Both the position numbers and the translations under genes were made by a program. A stretch of 64,000 nucleotides of DNA from Leucaena leucocephala (taxonomy: Eukaryota; Streptophyta; Magnoliopsida; Fabales; Fabaceae). Below are positions 49,609 through 60,805 of the stretch, in pieces. The DNA is taken from positions 6,267,001 through 6,331,000 of the forward strand of contig CM073536.1 of assembly GCA_037074615.1 (NCBI GenBank), written 5' to 3'. A model generated the notes under the pieces. It was given only the letters and a program-made list of their open reading frames with translations, was not told the DNA's origin and did no database searches. Numbering within the stretch: position 1 is the stretch's first letter; every line of letters starts with the position of its first letter.

Positions 49609-51410
49609 CTAGTAGTCATCCTCTTCATCTCTTGACCTAAAGAATCTCCTCACAGCTGCAGCAGCAGCACCAAGAACCAAAAATAGCACTATAGTATCAA
49701 ACCCACCTCCAATGCCAACTGCTACACTGGGGCCTGGTGCGAAGAATGAAAATGGAGACCACCCCCACCCACCGTAGAACGGTATGCCATAACCGTAGCC
49801 ATAGCCACCAACCAAAGGAGGCGCCACTGGGGGATTCACATAGATGTTGGTCCTGCTCCTGCCGATACAATTTTTTTTTAAGAAAAAAGATTATCCAGAA
49901 ATAGTTTTGTAAACAGAATGCCTGCTCTCATTGCCCATATGTTAACATGGAACTACTAGAAAAAAGCATGTGCCATCCAGAAACCATACATATAAGGCTA
50001 GTGTTTTTTTCCTTCTAATATGGTCTTCAAATAATACTCCATGGAATAAATAAAATGAAACTAAAAGCCAAAATGGAATCAAATCATGTACGGAAGAATT
50101 AGGAACCTATCTAAATAAGAAGACCACAGAAATTCATGCAATATCTGACGTGGAAAATAACATTTTCATGACTATACAAGCATCTATGCGACCATATAAG
50201 ATCAAAATAGCATATTTCTCAGAAATAATTGGAATAGAGAAAGATGGATCAATGAACTGTACTTCCTGCAGTATTATGATTTATATATGTCGCTTTCTGA
50301 ATTCAATTACCTTATAATATCCAAAACGGTTCACTATATTCCAACTTGGTTCTCAAACTCCAATTGCTCTAAAGCTAGAGAGATGTCAAGACCAAAACAT
50401 GTCGCACACCAAGAGGAGGATTGAAGGAGTACCGAGGATGTGCTTCTACAAGACTTAATTATATAAGAGAACATTACGATTTATTCAAAACAGAGAAACC
50501 AAATTAGGAAGAAGATGGGCGGATACAAGCAGTTTCATCTAAATATTAAATGGACTAAAGGCAAGTTGAATGATACTATTATGCTCAATCTATCCACTGC
50601 TATGAATCATGAACACTCTGAACTGTGCATGATATATGTTAGAACATATTATGACACACAATGTTATAATCATACATGGCACTTCAGTTCTAATGATGCA
50701 CTGTCCGAATATGGTACTTCAGTCTTGATGCCAACAAAATGATCAAGTGAAGGCAAAGGTGAAATGTTGAGAGGCAAGTAGTCTAAGTATCAGAGAAGAT
50801 CATTTAACAGATAGATTTACATTGGGGGAGGTATTAATTGAAACTCGTAAAGGACTTTTTTTTACCTAGAGTTGTTGTTGATTCTGGGTGCTGAACGAGG
50901 AGCTGAAGATCTGAAGGCCTGGCCACCAATTCGACCACCACTCTTGGCAGCTGATGCATCATGAACCGACCCCAGTGTCAAAACTCCCGCAGCCACCGCC
51001 ACTAGTGCTAACTTAGCTAATTTGTTCTCTTTCTTCCTAACCACACCAACCCCCATAATAATTAATTACTCAACATGTCAAAGCACATCAGCACTACGTT
51101 TATCTCTAAAATTTTCAATTAAAATTATGATTAGATTAAATTTCAAGTGAAAACTGCTCATTTGTAGCTTCAATTACAATAAACGTTTCCCAAACAGGAA
51201 ATATTTGCATGTTGAATAATCTGGAAAAAGGCCCTTGAATAATCTAGAAAACAGTGAAGCAATTGAATAATCAAGATACCTGGGGGAATCTTGATCATCA
51301 TGTTGAGAACAACTGCAAGAGATGAATTTATGGGAAGTAGGAGCTGGGCTGTAGGGTTTATGGGGAAGGGGAATGAGGGCGTTGGTGAGGAAACTTTGGC
51401 TTGACCACAT
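49609..51410 (-). CDS. Small Gly-rich plastid membrane protein (DUF1517/FLAP1-like N-terminal style)
   Basis: Three minus-strand exons, 51410-51280, 51036-50866 and 49858-49609, join in phase to give 183 residues. The ATG is the first after an in-frame stop. Residues 1 to about 45 (MWSSQSFLTNALIPLPHKPY and on) look like a transit peptide. A second hydrophobic stretch (49-68) ends in ASAA (71-74), a thylakoid-processing-like site. After it come GGRIGGQAFRSSAPRSAP, VNPPVAPPLVGGYGYGYG and FYGGWGWSPFSFF. A membrane segment (about 155-170) and an RRFFRSRDEEDDY tail end the protein. The GGRIGG..FRSS pattern recalls plant DUF1517 proteins such as FLAP1, but the DUF1517 core is absent. Homologous short proteins occur across plants (from memory). 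Function unknown. Intron 2 (49,859-50,865) holds an unsupported 75-codon plus-strand frame. Confidence 0.82.
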
Positions 51411-51699
51411 ATCAACGAGTTGCAGCGACTCCGATTTGCGCTGTTGCTCCGACGAACGAATTCAAATTTGAGTGCGTGTCTTCTCTGGATTAATGCTGAA
51501 TTGCCAATCCATTTTGTGATCCTCAAGTTGCCACGTGGTGCCATAGAATTAGATGAATCGTGAGAATCGAGGATATTTCGTGGCTTTTTTTCTTTCCGTC
51601 CAAACACACACAGAAACAAGGCAGAGATTTTTTGCAATTCAAATTTTTAGAGGTTTTCATTTAAATTGTAATTATCGCACATATCCTTTTTAATTGCGC
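51411..51699 (-). other. Promoter and leader region of the plastid membrane protein gene
   Basis: Less AT-rich than its surroundings. Contains an alternative, longer minus-strand frame (51,170-51,637) that does not splice in phase to exon 2 and is taken to be a leader shadow. Confidence 0.35.
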
Positions 51700-51870
51700 G
51701 TTGTTTGTCTAAAATAACTTTTTTAATTATGCACATTTAAATTATTTTTTAATAATTTTTTAATATGTGTAACTATATATAAATATTTTAAAAAAAATTA
51801 TAATTTTAAAAAATAAAATAAAATTTTTATCTGATTTTTATATTTAAAATCGAGTGAGTAATAATGATTG
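51700..51870. mobile_element. F1-type MITE remnant
   Basis: Blocks TTAATATGTGTAACTATATA and AAAAAAAATTATAATTTTAA match the F1 MITE at 59,121-59,392 in the same order. Ends are not resolved. Confidence 0.45.
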
Positions 51871-53941
51871 GAGCACTATAAGTTTCATAGCATAACGGAG
51901 TTCATTCTCTTGGGTGTTAAGCGCACTCATAATTTATAAATTTAATTTTAATGGTTCAAATTATTTTTTTTAAAAAAATTATTTTAATGTAAACAAAATT
52001 TAAAATAAAGTCAATAATTTAAATGCCAGTTTTTCAACAAAAAAAAAAGTCTTTTATTTAAAATTATTATTTAAAATTTTAAATATAGTCTTGTCAAAAT
52101 TATATTTAAATGATTCAAATCACATTGTAATTAACCATAAGCATCTCATCATTATCATTGCGATCAACATGGAAACGGTTCCAGTTCATTCCCATTACAT
52201 TGTCAGATAGCTTATGATGGGAATTCTATGGCTTTGGGGAAATAGATTTTGTATTTTCATCCTTGTATTCTTGCAGCCTCTCTTTGCTTCTACGGATTTG
52301 GAAAACATTTTCTATATTTTTAATCTTGCAGTAGCTAAATGTGAGTTTGGTTCATTATGAACTTCATGAATTATAAATATGGGATATAATATATTGATGA
52401 TATAATGCATGAAATATGAAAAATAAGTAGTGAATTTTTATATTTTATGTAAGGATTTTTCCGAGCATGCATGGTTGGTTTTTTTCCTTTTTGAAATAAA
52501 ATCAGATATTTATGTTCAAAAATTACCAGAAACAAAACCTTGTGGGCTAGGGAAGCAACTTGTTTTTCTTCAGCACAAACCCCTCTTCTTATATATATTT
52601 TGTGGCTCAAAATTTTCTTTTATGATATTTTTCTCAGAACTTGTTTTAATTAATTTTAAGATAACTAAAAATTTGAATCTCATAAAGTATACTTTTTAAA
52701 GATAATTTTTTTTTGCGTTCTATTTCTAAAAATATTAGTTTCATATCCAAAATAGTTTAGAAATACCCTTAATTAAATAAAAAAGATAAATAAAAATTCC
52801 TTTCTAAGATAGGAAAATGTATTTCCTTTTCAACACCACAACCAAAATTACATCACAGTAAATTACTAGATTGTAAAAATATGAATTGTTAGTTAAAAAA
52901 TTAGGAGAAAAAATTAGGAGAATTACAGGGAGGTCTTGTAGAAGACAATTAATTATAATTTTTCTTTGAAATTATTAAACAATTAAATAGTTACAAGGGA
53001 CATGGGGTAACATATTTGAATTATAAAAAGACACAATTATTCTTACTATAATAATAAGTTCTTTCCTTCGATGGGTTAATTATAATAGGGATAATTGTGT
53101 TTTTTTATAATTTAAATATATTATCTCTGTAAGTTCATTGGAACTATTTAATTGTTTGATAATTTCATATGAGAATTTTTTTATAATTAATTGTTTTTCA
53201 CATTACCTCACTGTAATTCTCTCTAAAAAATTCACATCTGTTTTTATTTTAAAAAAATTCACATATGCAACACTTCATCTTATATATATAGACGTTGATG
53301 ATTGTTTTAATAGATTATATTAACTTGTGAGTAAAATTTAAACACTTAAAATAAGAACCTTAATTATGTGCCCAAAGGTCAATCACCTCTTAATTAATAA
53401 CTGAAAAAACATGTTCATTGCTTCTAAAACACATGTTAATAATAACAATAAAAAAGTACATAATGCACATATTCTCATCTGAAGATCCCATTCAAAGTTT
53501 AAAAATGTTTGTTTTTTTATTATGTTATGTGCTCACGAAACTTCGCTTATATTTCATAGTTCAATCCAAACCTAGAAAAAAGAAGATGATTGTGTTAAAT
53601 TCTCAACACCAACACAAAACTTTGTCAAATATCTTAATTACACATACATATTTGCTCATTATAATGAAGAACAAGAATCTGCTCTTGTCAATGGATCTTT
53701 ACTATAATTTTAAATAAAGATCATTTCTTTTTTTATATAATTAAATTAAAGAAAGATCCTTCCTTGCACTTAGCTTTGATATAATGAAAAAAAAACTACA
53801 AGGTCATAATTTAGAGGGGGAACAACGCTATATATATTGTTGCCTTTGTGAACAAATATAGCGTAATATAATTAATCTGATAAAATAAAAATATTGTGCT
53901 GTGAAATGTGAAATGAAGGAGAAGGAGAAAGAGAAAAGAAA
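51871..53941. other. Intergenic region with no supported gene
   Basis: AT-rich. Frames at 52,371-52,699 and 53,418-53,717 are low complexity. The distal end contains the 3' UTR of the bHLH gene. Confidence 0.5.
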
Positions 53942-54457
53942 TTAAAGGGAATGAGACTGTTGGGCCAGACATTGGAGAATATTGACCTGCATTTGCAGAC
54001 ACCTGACATAACTCTTCAACTCTGCAAGCATTTCTTGTTCATTGCATATCTCCTCTCCTCCTGGTACCAATCTTCTTAGCCTCCTCATCGCCTCCTTCTC
54101 ATCTTCCTCACCACCAGCATCACCACCACCGCCTTCTTCCTCCGCCGCCGCCAGATTCCGATCACACTTGTTCATCGCCATTGATAAGGATGATGAAGAA
54201 GACAGGCTGAGTTTGAGGGCGTTGCTCCATGCAGAAGCCTGAGCTGACAAAACCAGAGCCATGTCCACTTCATACTTTACAATCTTCTTCAATGAATCAC
54301 TCTCTTCCTCCTCCTTGTAATTCCCAGTACTTTCCTTCATCTTCGTCAATGCTGGAACTAGATAGCTCACGTACTTCCTCGCAAACGCAGCTTCCGCTAT
54401 TCTGTTTGGTTCCTCTGAGTAAACGCGTCTGCGTTTCACTGCCAAGCCCAGCTCCAT
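53942..54457 (-). CDS. IBH1-like atypical bHLH transcription regulator
   Basis: Single-exon gene of 171 residues. It belongs to the plant IBH1/IBH1-like group of non-DNA-binding HLH proteins, which sequester growth-promoting bHLH factors and restrain cell elongation downstream of brassinosteroid and gibberellin. The conserved N-terminal block is VKRRRVYSEEPNRIAEAAF..KYVSYLVPAL, then KYEVDMALVLSAQASAWSNAL. A Ser run and an acidic Gly-rich linker (about 84-122) precede the HLH at 124-164 (RRLRRLVPGGEEICNE, then LKSYVRCLQMQVNILQCL). The basic region lacks the His-Glu-Arg residues needed for E-box binding. Start: first ATG, with a CTT/GAA-repeat leader (about 54,466-54,486). Best description is transcription factor IBH1-like; which paralogue is open. 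Confidence 0.92.
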   Translation of the reverse strand: MELGLAVKRRRVYSEEPNRIAEAAFARKYVSYLVPALTKMKESTGNYKEEEESDSLKKIVKYEVDMALVLSAQASAWSNALKLSLSSSSSLSMAMNKCDRNLAAAEEEGGGGDAGGEEDEKEAMRRLRRLVPGGEEICNEQEMLAELKSYVRCLQMQVNILQCLAQQSHSL

Positions 54458-54572
54458 TCAACACAAGAAGAAGAAGAAGAAGAAGATATGTGGCAGATAT
54501 ATGGTGTGAGAGAGGAGGATGGAGATCTGGGTGCAAAACAATGTTTTGAGTCACACAAGATAGAGTGGTGGA

Positions 54573-54580
54573 TATATATA
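54573..54580 (-). promoter_or_regulatory. Probable TATA box of the IBH1-like gene
   Basis: TATATATA, about 116 bp upstream of the ATG on the minus strand and just outside the CTT-rich leader. Position fits a start site near 54,545. Confidence 0.5.
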
Positions 54581-54589
54581 CACTCATGA

Positions 54590-55222
54590 AGCCTGCTTAT
54601 TTATAATGCCTCATTAATTAAGCCTATATTTGAATGCAACAAACTCTCAAACTTTGTTTTATTCATAACGCTTGGATGGAAGAGACATAAACTAAATATT
54701 TCTTTGAACCTAAACTAATTAAACAAAGCTCATATATGCCTCAAAAAAAGCAAAATGTGTTTATTAATGTTCTTAATTAAAAGCCAAATTAAGAGAGCTT
54801 AATTTATTAATCTCATTTTGTCATCCAACGTACAAGCAGAATTAAATATTCAAGGACAAAATGTTGAAAGAATTATCTTTTGAATTTGTTTAACATGTAC
54901 ATGTATCTAGAAGGCCAACTAACAACAACAACTAGCTTTATCTTACTAAGTTGAGGCAGCTATATATTTTATACGGCTTAATTGTGTTCTATCAACATTT
55001 AGAGACCAATCAATACAGAAAATTATTGTGGAGAGAGAGAGATAAGGAATTAGCTAGGTAATTGAATTATAAGAACATGCATGTTTGCAGACATAGAGGC
55101 GCACACGCACAACACACACACACAAAGTAAAGATGGTGACGAGGCTAGCTAGGAAAGGGTTATAGAAGTGAATCCATGGGGGTTACGTAATAAGGAGGAA
55201 GAAGACGAAGCAGTATGAGAGG
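54590..55222. other. Upstream region of the IBH1-like gene
   Basis: AT-rich promoter-side DNA with a short GAGAGAGAGA run near 55,032 and a CA run near 55,110. No gene. Confidence 0.45.
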
Positions 55223-55291
55223 GGAGGGTGCCATAAGAGAGGGCACATGGCCTCACATGCGTCTTGCCCCTCCCATGTGCCACTACCCTCC
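55223..55291. repeat. Nested inverted repeat (GC-rich hairpin)
   Basis: GGCACATGG (55,242-55,250) pairs with CCATGTGCC (55,273-55,281). Further out, GGAGGGT (55,223-55,229) pairs with ACCCTCC (55,285-55,291), leaving an asymmetric internal loop. It does not match a microRNA family I know. Confidence 0.5.
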
Positions 55292-55305
55292 AAGAAACAC
55301 ACCCC

Positions 55306-56115
55306 TTTGCCCCCACCATTAATACCCCTCACATGTTTCTCTTTTCATCTCTCTCTCTAACCAACAAACATTGGTTTAAATATAAAGAGATTTGGTTGTT
55401 CAAATACAAGGTCTCTAGTTCACTCATGCGAATGCATAAAACATCTCTGGTTCATTCAATTAGATCTAACAATCCTCGAATATAACGCAGTTAGATAGCT
55501 AGCTATATAGAAAAAAAAAAAAAAAGAAAGTGTGTACTGTCACCTTGTTGTTGTTGTTCTTTGCTTGGTGGTAATGCTCATTTGCCCCACCATTAATACC
55601 CCTCAAATGTTTCTCTTTTCATCTCTCTCTCTAACCAACAAACATTGGTTTAAATAGAAAGAGATTTGGTTGTTCAAATACAAGGTCTCTAGTTCACTCA
55701 TATGAATGCATAAAACATCTCTGATTCATTCAATTAAGTCTAACAATCCTCGAATATATAATATTGTTAGATAGCTAGCTATATAGAAAAAAACAGAAAG
55801 TGTGTACTGTCACCTTGTTGTTGTTGTTCTTTGCTTGGTGGTAATGCCCATTTGCCCCACCATTAATACCCCTCACATGTTTCTCTTTCCATCTTTTTCT
55901 CTCTCTAACCAACAAACATTAGTTTAAATAGAAGAAGTTTTGGTCATCAAGGTTTCTGGTTCACTCATGTGAATGCATAGAACGTCTCTAGGAGAGCTTC
56001 ATTTAATTTGGTCTAACAATCCTCGAATATATAACCCAGTTAGATAGATAGCTGAATAAAAAAAATGCATGTATCCCCTTGTTGTTGTTCTTTGCTTGAT
56101 GGTACTGCTCATTGC
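55306..56115 (+). repeat. Three-copy ~270-bp tandem repeat
   Basis: Units begin TTTGCCCC..ACCATTAATACCCCTC at 55,306, 55,581 and 55,851. Each contains ATGTTTCTCTTT, CTCTCTCTAACCAACAAACA, GTTCACTCATG/ATGAATGCAT, TCTAACAATCCTCGAATATA, TTAGATAG and CCTTGTTGTTG..TTCTTTGCTTG. The first two are most alike; the third is more diverged. Lies about 0.85-1.7 kb upstream of the IBH1-like ATG. No shared reading frame. Confidence 0.9.
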
Positions 56116-56231
56116 CTTTTAACCTAATTCATTTCAAATCAAACAGCTCATCATGCTACTGTTCATCATTAGGGTTTTATCGATCATGGGTGATCCCATT
56201 TAAGGGGAACCTTAGCAACCATCCATTTCTA

Positions 56232-56372
56232 CCACACACACACACACACACACACACGTACAATAATGTCTCTCTTATTTATTTACGTCACATATACTAC
56301 ATGGGCTTGCAGTTGCACGCTTCCATAAATTCCACCGATCTTGACAGTTGACACACACACACACACACACAC
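56232..56372. repeat. Two CA microsatellites
   Basis: CA tracts at 56,232-56,257 and 56,351-56,372, in a CA-rich interval up to about 56,405. Confidence 0.9.
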
Positions 56373-56592
56373 AAACACAGAAGACACACACACATATACA
56401 CATACGTACTGAGAAAAGAAAAACAATGGAGATTGGCCCTACTCTCATGGACGATTAGAGAACAAGGATGATAAACATTAGAAGTTGTGGAACCAAAGTC
56501 AAAATCTTGCTTCCATTCTCAAAAAGCTATCAAATGACTCTTATTCAAATATTATTATGTCTTCAATACTATATTACTTATATTATATATTA

Positions 56593-56897
56593 TCTCTCCA
56601 GTCCTTTTTATAAGTAACATTCTCTCTTATAGAGGTAATCCTATATATAAGTAATAAATTGTATTTATCTAAAAATTTAATGCATTCTTTTCATTTTTAT
56701 TTTTAATTAATTACATGTCTCTCTTGTATATTTTTCGCACTCATTCTTCGACTCATTCTCTCCGCCCTCTGCGGTCACCTCATAAATAAGGGTACGTTTA
56801 AAAAAAAATTACCTTTTTGGCTTATTTATTGCTTTTAGTTAATATTTTGATCTGCGTGATTTATGTGTTTGTAGTTTATAAAAAGTGTTGGAGAGAG
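56593..56897. mobile_element. Stowaway-like MITE
   Basis: TA-flanked (56,591-56,592 and 56,898-56,899). Ends TCTCTCCAGTCCTTTTTATA and, inverted, CTCTCTCCAACACTTTTTAT form a terminal inverted repeat. Internal sequence differs from families F1 and F2. Confidence 0.55.
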
Positions 56898-57139
56898 TAT
56901 AAACATGTGTTTTAAGCTAAGTATATAGGTAATTTTTTTATAATATAATCAATATATAATCAAATTTAATGGAAGGTGCACTATTTATAAATTATAAATA
57001 ATATTTTTCATTCATTAGGTTTCATATGTATATTTATTGTTATTTTTAAATTAATTACTTTAAACCATTTCTTATTCTAAAACAGTGTCAAGGAAAAATT
57101 GAAAATATTAGAGTGTATTTAAATAAAGGTCTTGTTATA

Positions 57140-57141
<2 letters not shown>

Positions 57142-57186
<45 letters not shown>
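57142..57186. repeat. TA microsatellite
   Basis: Uninterrupted TA run of more than 20 units. Confidence 0.95.
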
Positions 57187-57189
<3 letters not shown>

Positions 57190-57190
<1 letters not shown>

Positions 57191-59118
57191 GTGTAGCTAG
57201 CATAGCTTGGCTGAAAAGGAGTTTTGCTTTGCAAGCAGTAGGGACGTGTTGTGTCGTAAAAGTGCGAAGCAAAAATAATTAAATGCCAAACCACCTTTTT
57301 AATTTGAGTGGGACAAGCATGCATGTGCTCTATCTCATAACTCACATTATCATTATTTTTTGTGTAAATTAAAATTATGTTTCTCATTTTTCTACACTTA
57401 CTAATTATTTACATTACAGTGAAGCATTACTTCTCATACGATATTTTTTAGCAACTATCTTGTTGTGGGGGCCTCATTCCATGTCAATAATTATTTTGAT
57501 AATGATCAAAATGATCATAAAAAATATAATATAACCTTATAAGATAGAAAAAAAAAGGAAAATTTCAAAAAAAGACATGTAAGGATGATAAGAAGAAGAT
57601 TGAGCTATTTCTAAAGTGAAGTTGAAGGAGGTGTCCATATGAGGGAGCCTAATTTTCTTCTTCATCTTTTTATATGGCTATATGACTGATTAGATTCAAA
57701 CAACTTTAATTGGGGGATAACTCTCCTAAAAATATTTTCTGTATTTATACGGATTTAAATTTAAAATTTTATGGTTAAGTAGTAACTAAAGCACGTTCTA
57801 CTAGGGATCAATACCCGATGGTTATAAAGTAAATTTCAACAAATCCCCTCTGGAACTTGATAAGAAGCCACAACCATAAATTCAACATAACGAATCATAG
57901 AATTAAGAAGAATGAGTTATCATAGAAGATTCACGCAAGCAGATGATTTAAATTTGGGTTGCATTAAGACTCAAATAGATATAATTCAGCATGTTCCTTT
58001 TGACTCATCAATTAACCATGTTTGCAAACTTTATTTATTTTTTTATCAAAATGCACAATATAATTTTATTTTCTAGCTTAAAATCCCAAGTAAAGTTACA
58101 AGCTTATAAAAAGACAATTAAACATGCAATTTAGCATCTAGTCAATATAAAATATTTAAATTTTAACAAGTCACATTATTCATATAATTCATAATTTTAT
58201 AAACTCCATATTTTATATATATGAATATATATATTTAAAAGATCCATGTGCAATGATAATGTTGGAATAGAGCAATATCTATGATTTATGGCTGTGCTTG
58301 TGAACATGGACATGTACGGCAGGATAATATTTTTAAAACTTAAGGTATGGATGAAATGGTCAATGAACAATATAATGGTGGGATGCGTAGACTAATTTAT
58401 ATTATGTTTGATTAAACATATAAAATTAAATAATCTTTACAAACCACGTTATGGATTTGGATCCTCTCGTGATCATTTTTTCTCCTTTTCTCTCATCATC
58501 TCATCGATTCAAAAATAAATGATTGACGTGCATTCTTTTGTAAAATCATTATTTTTCTATTTAAAAATTGTCAGTCTACATTTAAAAATTGTCAGAATTA
58601 AATGTTTATAGTTTACGGTTTACTTTTATTTGCCAAGTTTGTAAAAATCACCTTTGTCCATTTATAATTGAAAGCGAGGACCAGTCTTGTTGTCCCTCAT
58701 AAAGCAATTGCACGTGTGACTTCAATACTGATTTTAATAATTCAACAATATATATTCCATTTCTTTTTTTCTTAAGGCAAAAAAAAAAAAAAAGAGTTAC
58801 TTCCAATTAAGCCCAATAATCTTTGAATCTAACCAATTAGATATCCATACAATTTTTTTTGGCAAGTTATAGGCATGTGCATTAAGTCATTAACCTCAAT
58901 TTGGGGCACTTATTGTTATTCCCAACTTAATAATTTTAATCCAAAAAAAAAAGAAAGGAAAAAATGATGGTGGAATCACGGGGGGGTCACATAATTAAGG
59001 CCCCCTCTCTTGTTTTCATCGCTAACCTCTCCACCCCTCCCTACTTTGTCCCCTTTTCTTATCCATACCTCAAAAACCACTACCCTCTTCTTTAAACTCA
59101 CAAAATTCTAAAATAATA
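57190..59118. other. Intergenic region with no supported gene
   Basis: AT-rich; nothing recognisable beyond poly(A/T) runs. A slightly C-rich stretch at 58,980-59,100 is not coding. Confidence 0.5.
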
Positions 59119-59120
59119 TA

Positions 59121-59392
59121 CTACCTCTCATCCTTAATATAAATCTAATTAACTAATTTAAGTATATTAAAAAATTAATTATTTATAATAATTGTGTGTT
59201 AATTTTCTTAAAATATCCCTTTTAATCATGTACATTTGAACTATCCTTAATAGATACCCCTTTAATATGTGTAATTATATAGGGATAATTTAGAAAAAAA
59301 ATTATAATCTTAGGAGATAAAGTGGATTGAGGTCTTACAATTAGGATAAAAGTAGATTCCTCATCTAACTCTTATATTTAGGATTAGAGGAG
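59121..59392. mobile_element. Stowaway-like MITE, family F1
   Basis: TA on both sides (59,119-59,120; 59,393-59,394). Ends CTACCTCTCATCCTTAATAT and, inverted, CTCCTCTAATCCTAAATATA. Same internal blocks as 21,437-21,715, including TTAATATGTGTAATTATATA and AAAAATTATAATCTTAGGAG. Confidence 0.75.
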
Positions 59393-59410
59393 TACATTGA
59401 AAAAATATTA

Positions 59411-59658
59411 CTCCTCCATATTTAATATATGACAGAGTTAATCTTAATCCTAAATATAAGATCTATTTATCATATTTATTATTTTTCACTAAATTAGCCC
59501 TGTTGCTGCTCCTTCAACAATAATTAATTAAGAGAGAGGGTAAAATTAAGGAAGATGACTAGAGTATTTTAGAAAAACTATACACTATTAACTATATTAA
59601 TTAACTTTCTTAATCTAATCAAATTAATTAAATATGTTTATGTTAAGAATAGGAGGAG
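59411..59658. mobile_element. Stowaway-like MITE, family F2
   Basis: TA on both sides (59,409-59,410; 59,659-59,660). Ends CTCCTCCATATTTAATATAT and, inverted, CTCCTCCTATTCTTAACATA. Shares GAAGATGA, GTATTTTAGAAAAA-like and TTAATCTAATCAAATTAATT blocks with 62,192-62,382 and 21,864-22,127. Confidence 0.75.
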
Positions 59659-59659
59659 T

Positions 59660-60490
59660 ATTAAAAAGTAGCTAGCCCCATATACATCTTCACACTCATT
59701 ATGCCACTATTTTTATTTTTAAAGATATTTTAATTTTAAAATATGTAAATTCTTGAAGTGAACATAAATATTTCTGACTTCAAATACAAGTGCAAGATAT
59801 TTTAACTAGCAAGTTTATATTTATGCTACATATACATATTCCCTCCAGTTTTTATTATAAAACAACCTCAATGGTTTTTATTATAAGTCTTTATTCATTC
59901 AGGATATTAATTACATTCTTTTTAAGATTTCCCATAAAATTTAATGCAATCTTCTTTTTTTTTTTGGTTTCTCATAACTAGATTCATAGTTTCAAATACG
60001 GGTAAGTTTAGAATTTTTTTTCCAAACAAATTTAATAACTTAACCAACTTTTCTCTAATGAGTATATATATATATATATATATAATTTTTGATCCAACTG
60101 TATTTTTCATGATTAATATTCAAGCAATTATTATACTTTTCATTTTTGACCGTGTGAGGCATGTTTTGAAGGGAAAAGGAACAGCCATTAGTCCTTGCAA
60201 GGCTTCAAAGAAGATTCTGTCTCAGTTCCATACTTCAGTTTGTAACTTTTGATCAAGAAATGAAGATTACGAAACTCTTTTATTATTAATATTTTTTTTG
60301 CCAACGAAAATTATGAACCTCTCTGAACTTTATTCTATTGCCTCTCTGAACTTAGATTCTGGTCTCAATATTATTGTGCATAGGCCAGCATAAACAAGAA
60401 TTTAATTATGGAGAACGTTTGACGCACAGTGATGCTCATAAACTTTTATTCTCCCACGTCAAAAAAAAAAAAAAAAATCCTAACATGAAG
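59660..60490. other. Intergenic region
   Basis: No gene. Contains an AGTTTTTATTATAA..TTTTTATTATAA duplication near 59,848-59,886 and a TA run at about 60,063-60,083. Confidence 0.45.
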
Positions 60491-60544
60491 TTCATCATCA
60501 TCATCATCATCATCATCTTCTTCTTCTTCTTCTTCTTCTTCTTA
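60491..60544. repeat. ATC/TTC compound microsatellite
   Basis: About nine ATC units followed by about eight TTC units, preceded by a poly(A) run (60,461-60,477). Downstream of the H+-ATPase gene. Confidence 0.9.
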
Positions 60545-60805
60545 TTATCATTGCCAAGAAGAACACAGAGGACTTGGGAATAACTCAAGATAGAGTATCA
60601 CCAAAACAAGAAGGAAAAAAATGTAAACAGATCATTGGGGGAGCTATTACACAGAGACGTTGTTCTCTACCTTACCCTACCATGAAGTAGTAGTAGTTAG
60701 GCCTTAATCTCTTCTTGTACTTGGTTTCAGGTATATATATGCCTTTCAACCTCTGGCCCTTTTCCTATATCTACATCCAGAGCTTACTTAATTATCGCCA
60801 TTTTC

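Noticed and set aside
50515..50742. 75-codon plus-strand frame
   Set aside because: Lies inside intron 2 of the minus-strand plastid protein gene, with no recognisable domain or codon pattern.
51170..51637. 155-codon minus-strand frame starting upstream of the plastid protein
   Set aside because: It does not splice in phase to exon 2. The alternative frame starting at 51,410 does, and gives a transit-like peptide.
53418..53717. 99-codon plus-strand frame
   Set aside because: Low-complexity AT-rich sequence without domain or splice support.
60374..60583. 69-codon plus-strand frame
   Set aside because: Made largely of poly(A) and ATC/TTC microsatellite translation.
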